Shown here: in pieces, positions 62,998 to 64,000 of the stretch
Layout: every line of letters starts with the position of its first letter
How positions within the stretch are numbered: the stretch's first letter is position 1
Source of the DNA: Pseudomonas graminis
GTDB lineage: Bacteria > Pseudomonadota > Gammaproteobacteria > Pseudomonadales > Pseudomonadaceae
Direction of reading: 5' to 3'
NCBI RefSeq assembly: GCF_004364335.1
Contig: NZ_SOCR01000009.1
Span: 128,611 to 192,610, forward strand
Length of the DNA: 64,000 bases
The notes under the pieces: generated by a model
What the model saw: the letters and a program-made list of their open reading frames with translations, nothing else
What the model was told of the DNA's origin: nothing
The model's database searches: none
Translations under genes and position numbers: made by a program

Positions 62998-64000
62998 TGT
63001 CCGAGTCAACTCACGCGCGCATTCCTGCCGCGCCGCCACGACAGCCCCTGCCCTTGCTGCAACTGATTCTGGTGGGCGTGCAACACGTCCTGTTGATGTA
63101 CGGAGGTGCCGTGGCGGTGCCGCTGATCATCGGCCAGGCCGCCGGGCTTTCCCGGGAAGACATCGCCTTTTTGATCAACGCCGACCTGCTGGTCGCCGGC
63201 ATCGCCACGGTGGTGCAGTCCCTGGGCATCGGTCCGCTGGGTATTCGCATGCCGATCATGATGGGCGCCAGTTTCGCCGCCGTCGGCAGCATGGTGGCGA
63301 TGGCCGGGATGAGCGGCGTCGGCCTGCCGGGGATCTTCGGCGCGACCATCGCGGCGGGTTTCTTCGGCATGCTGATCGCGCCGTTCATGTCGAAAATCGT
63401 ACGTTTCTTCCCGCCACTGGTGACCGGTACCGTGATCACCTCCATCGGCCTGTCGCTGTTCCCCGTGGCGGTCAACTGGGCGGGTGGCGGCAGCAAGGCG
63501 GTGAGCTTCGGTAACCCGATCTACCTCGGCGTCGCCGGGCTGGTGTTGCTGACGATTCTGCTGATCAACCGCTTCATGCGCGGGTTCTGGGTGAACATCT
63601 CCGTGCTGATCGGCATGGGCCTGGGCTACATCCTCTCCGGTTTCATTGGCATGGTCGACCTCAGTGGTCTGGGTCAGGCCGAATGGCTGAAGGTGGTCAC
63701 GCCCCTGCACTTCGGCATGCCGCAATTCAGCCTCGCGCCGATCCTGTCGATGTGCCTGGTGGTGGTGATTATCTTCGTCGAATCCACCGGCATGTTCCTC
63801 GCCCTGGGCAAGATCACCGACCGTGAAGTCACCCCGGGCATGTTGCGCCGGGGTCTGCTCTGCGACGCCGCCGCCTCGTTTCTCGCGGGCTTTCTCAACA
63901 CCTTCACCCATTCCTCGTTTGCGCAGAACATCGGCCTGGTGCAGATGACTGGCGTGCGCTGCCGCTCGGTGACCATCGTCGCGGGCGGGTTTCTCATCGT
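62998..64000 (+). CDS. NCS2 nucleobase permease (xanthine/urate type), 3' end outside the window
   Basis: 334 codons are visible from ATG 62998 (MSESTHARIP). UraA/UacT-type fold: QHVLLMYGGAVAVPLIIGQ in the first helix, IRMPIMMGASFAAVGSMVAM, and the NAT signature QNIGLVQMTG. The position behind puuD suggests urate or xanthine as substrate. It belongs to the puuE operon in direction and spacing, with the class D repeat before it. Confidence 0.93.

Overview
The window is a chromosomal segment of a Pseudomonas species, most likely of the fluorescens/syringae side of the genus. The reasons are the order of the housekeeping genes, the presence of Anr and a cbb3 oxidase, and dense Pseudomonas-type REP palindromes (TGTAGGAGCGCGCTTGCCCG family). 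From memory, the backbone order (cco cluster, hemN, anr, apt, recR, ybaB, dnaX, ligA, zipA, smc, gntR, xdh, guaD, gntR, hiuH, urate genes) resembles the P. aeruginosa region around PA1513-PA1557, with accessory genes inserted. No tRNA, rRNA, transposase, integrase or CRISPR array was seen. The scRNA gene ffs is present.

Layout. (1) 1-7.8 kb is accessory and partly AT-rich: the 5' part of an autotransporter gene on the minus strand, then two head-to-tail paralogues built of repeated Ig-like modules (2293-4134, 4183-7128) and a small unknown gene. (2) 7.7-20.5 kb holds an alpha/beta hydrolase and the complete cbb3 oxidase cluster ccoNOQP-ccoGHIS, followed by a TauE/SafE membrane protein, hemN behind an Anr box, and anr itself. 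(3) 20.5-25.7 kb carries apt, recR, a CurA-like oxidoreductase, ybaB and dnaX. (4) 25.9-39.4 kb is mixed: a solute-binding protein, a Tat-exported phosphatase, a five-unit tandem REP array (exact 263-bp period), an MFS gene ending inside that array, a Rap1a-like protein, coaA, a HAD hydrolase, a small unknown protein, ffs, a GNAT, a GAF-(degenerate GGDEF)-EAL protein, a metallopeptidase, and a roughly 0.85-kb nested inverted repeat. (5) 39.5-47.3 kb carries ligA, zipA, smc and a gntR gene. (6) 47.4-64 kb is a nearly complete purine catabolism island.

How the parts work together. XdhABC and GuaD make urate from hypoxanthine, xanthine and guanine. The membrane-bound, cytochrome-tailed PuuD oxidises urate to 5-hydroxyisourate. 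HiuH, UraD, PuuE, Alc and AllA then convert it stepwise to glyoxylate and urea. AzgA-type and UraA/UacT-type NCS2 permeases import the bases. Two FCD-type GntR regulators flank the island. Two operator families are visible: the palindrome TTGTATACAA, or a close variant, in front of azgA, gntR, hiuH and puuE, placed on or between promoter elements; and TGAC-N6-GTCA in front of xdhA (twice) and azgA. A third perfect TTGTATACAA lies alone about 46 kb away at 8761. The most unusual parts of the window are this two-motif purine regulon, the 263-bp REP array, the large nested inverted repeat at 38.6-39.45 kb, and the Ig-repeat pair that lacks visible secretion signals.
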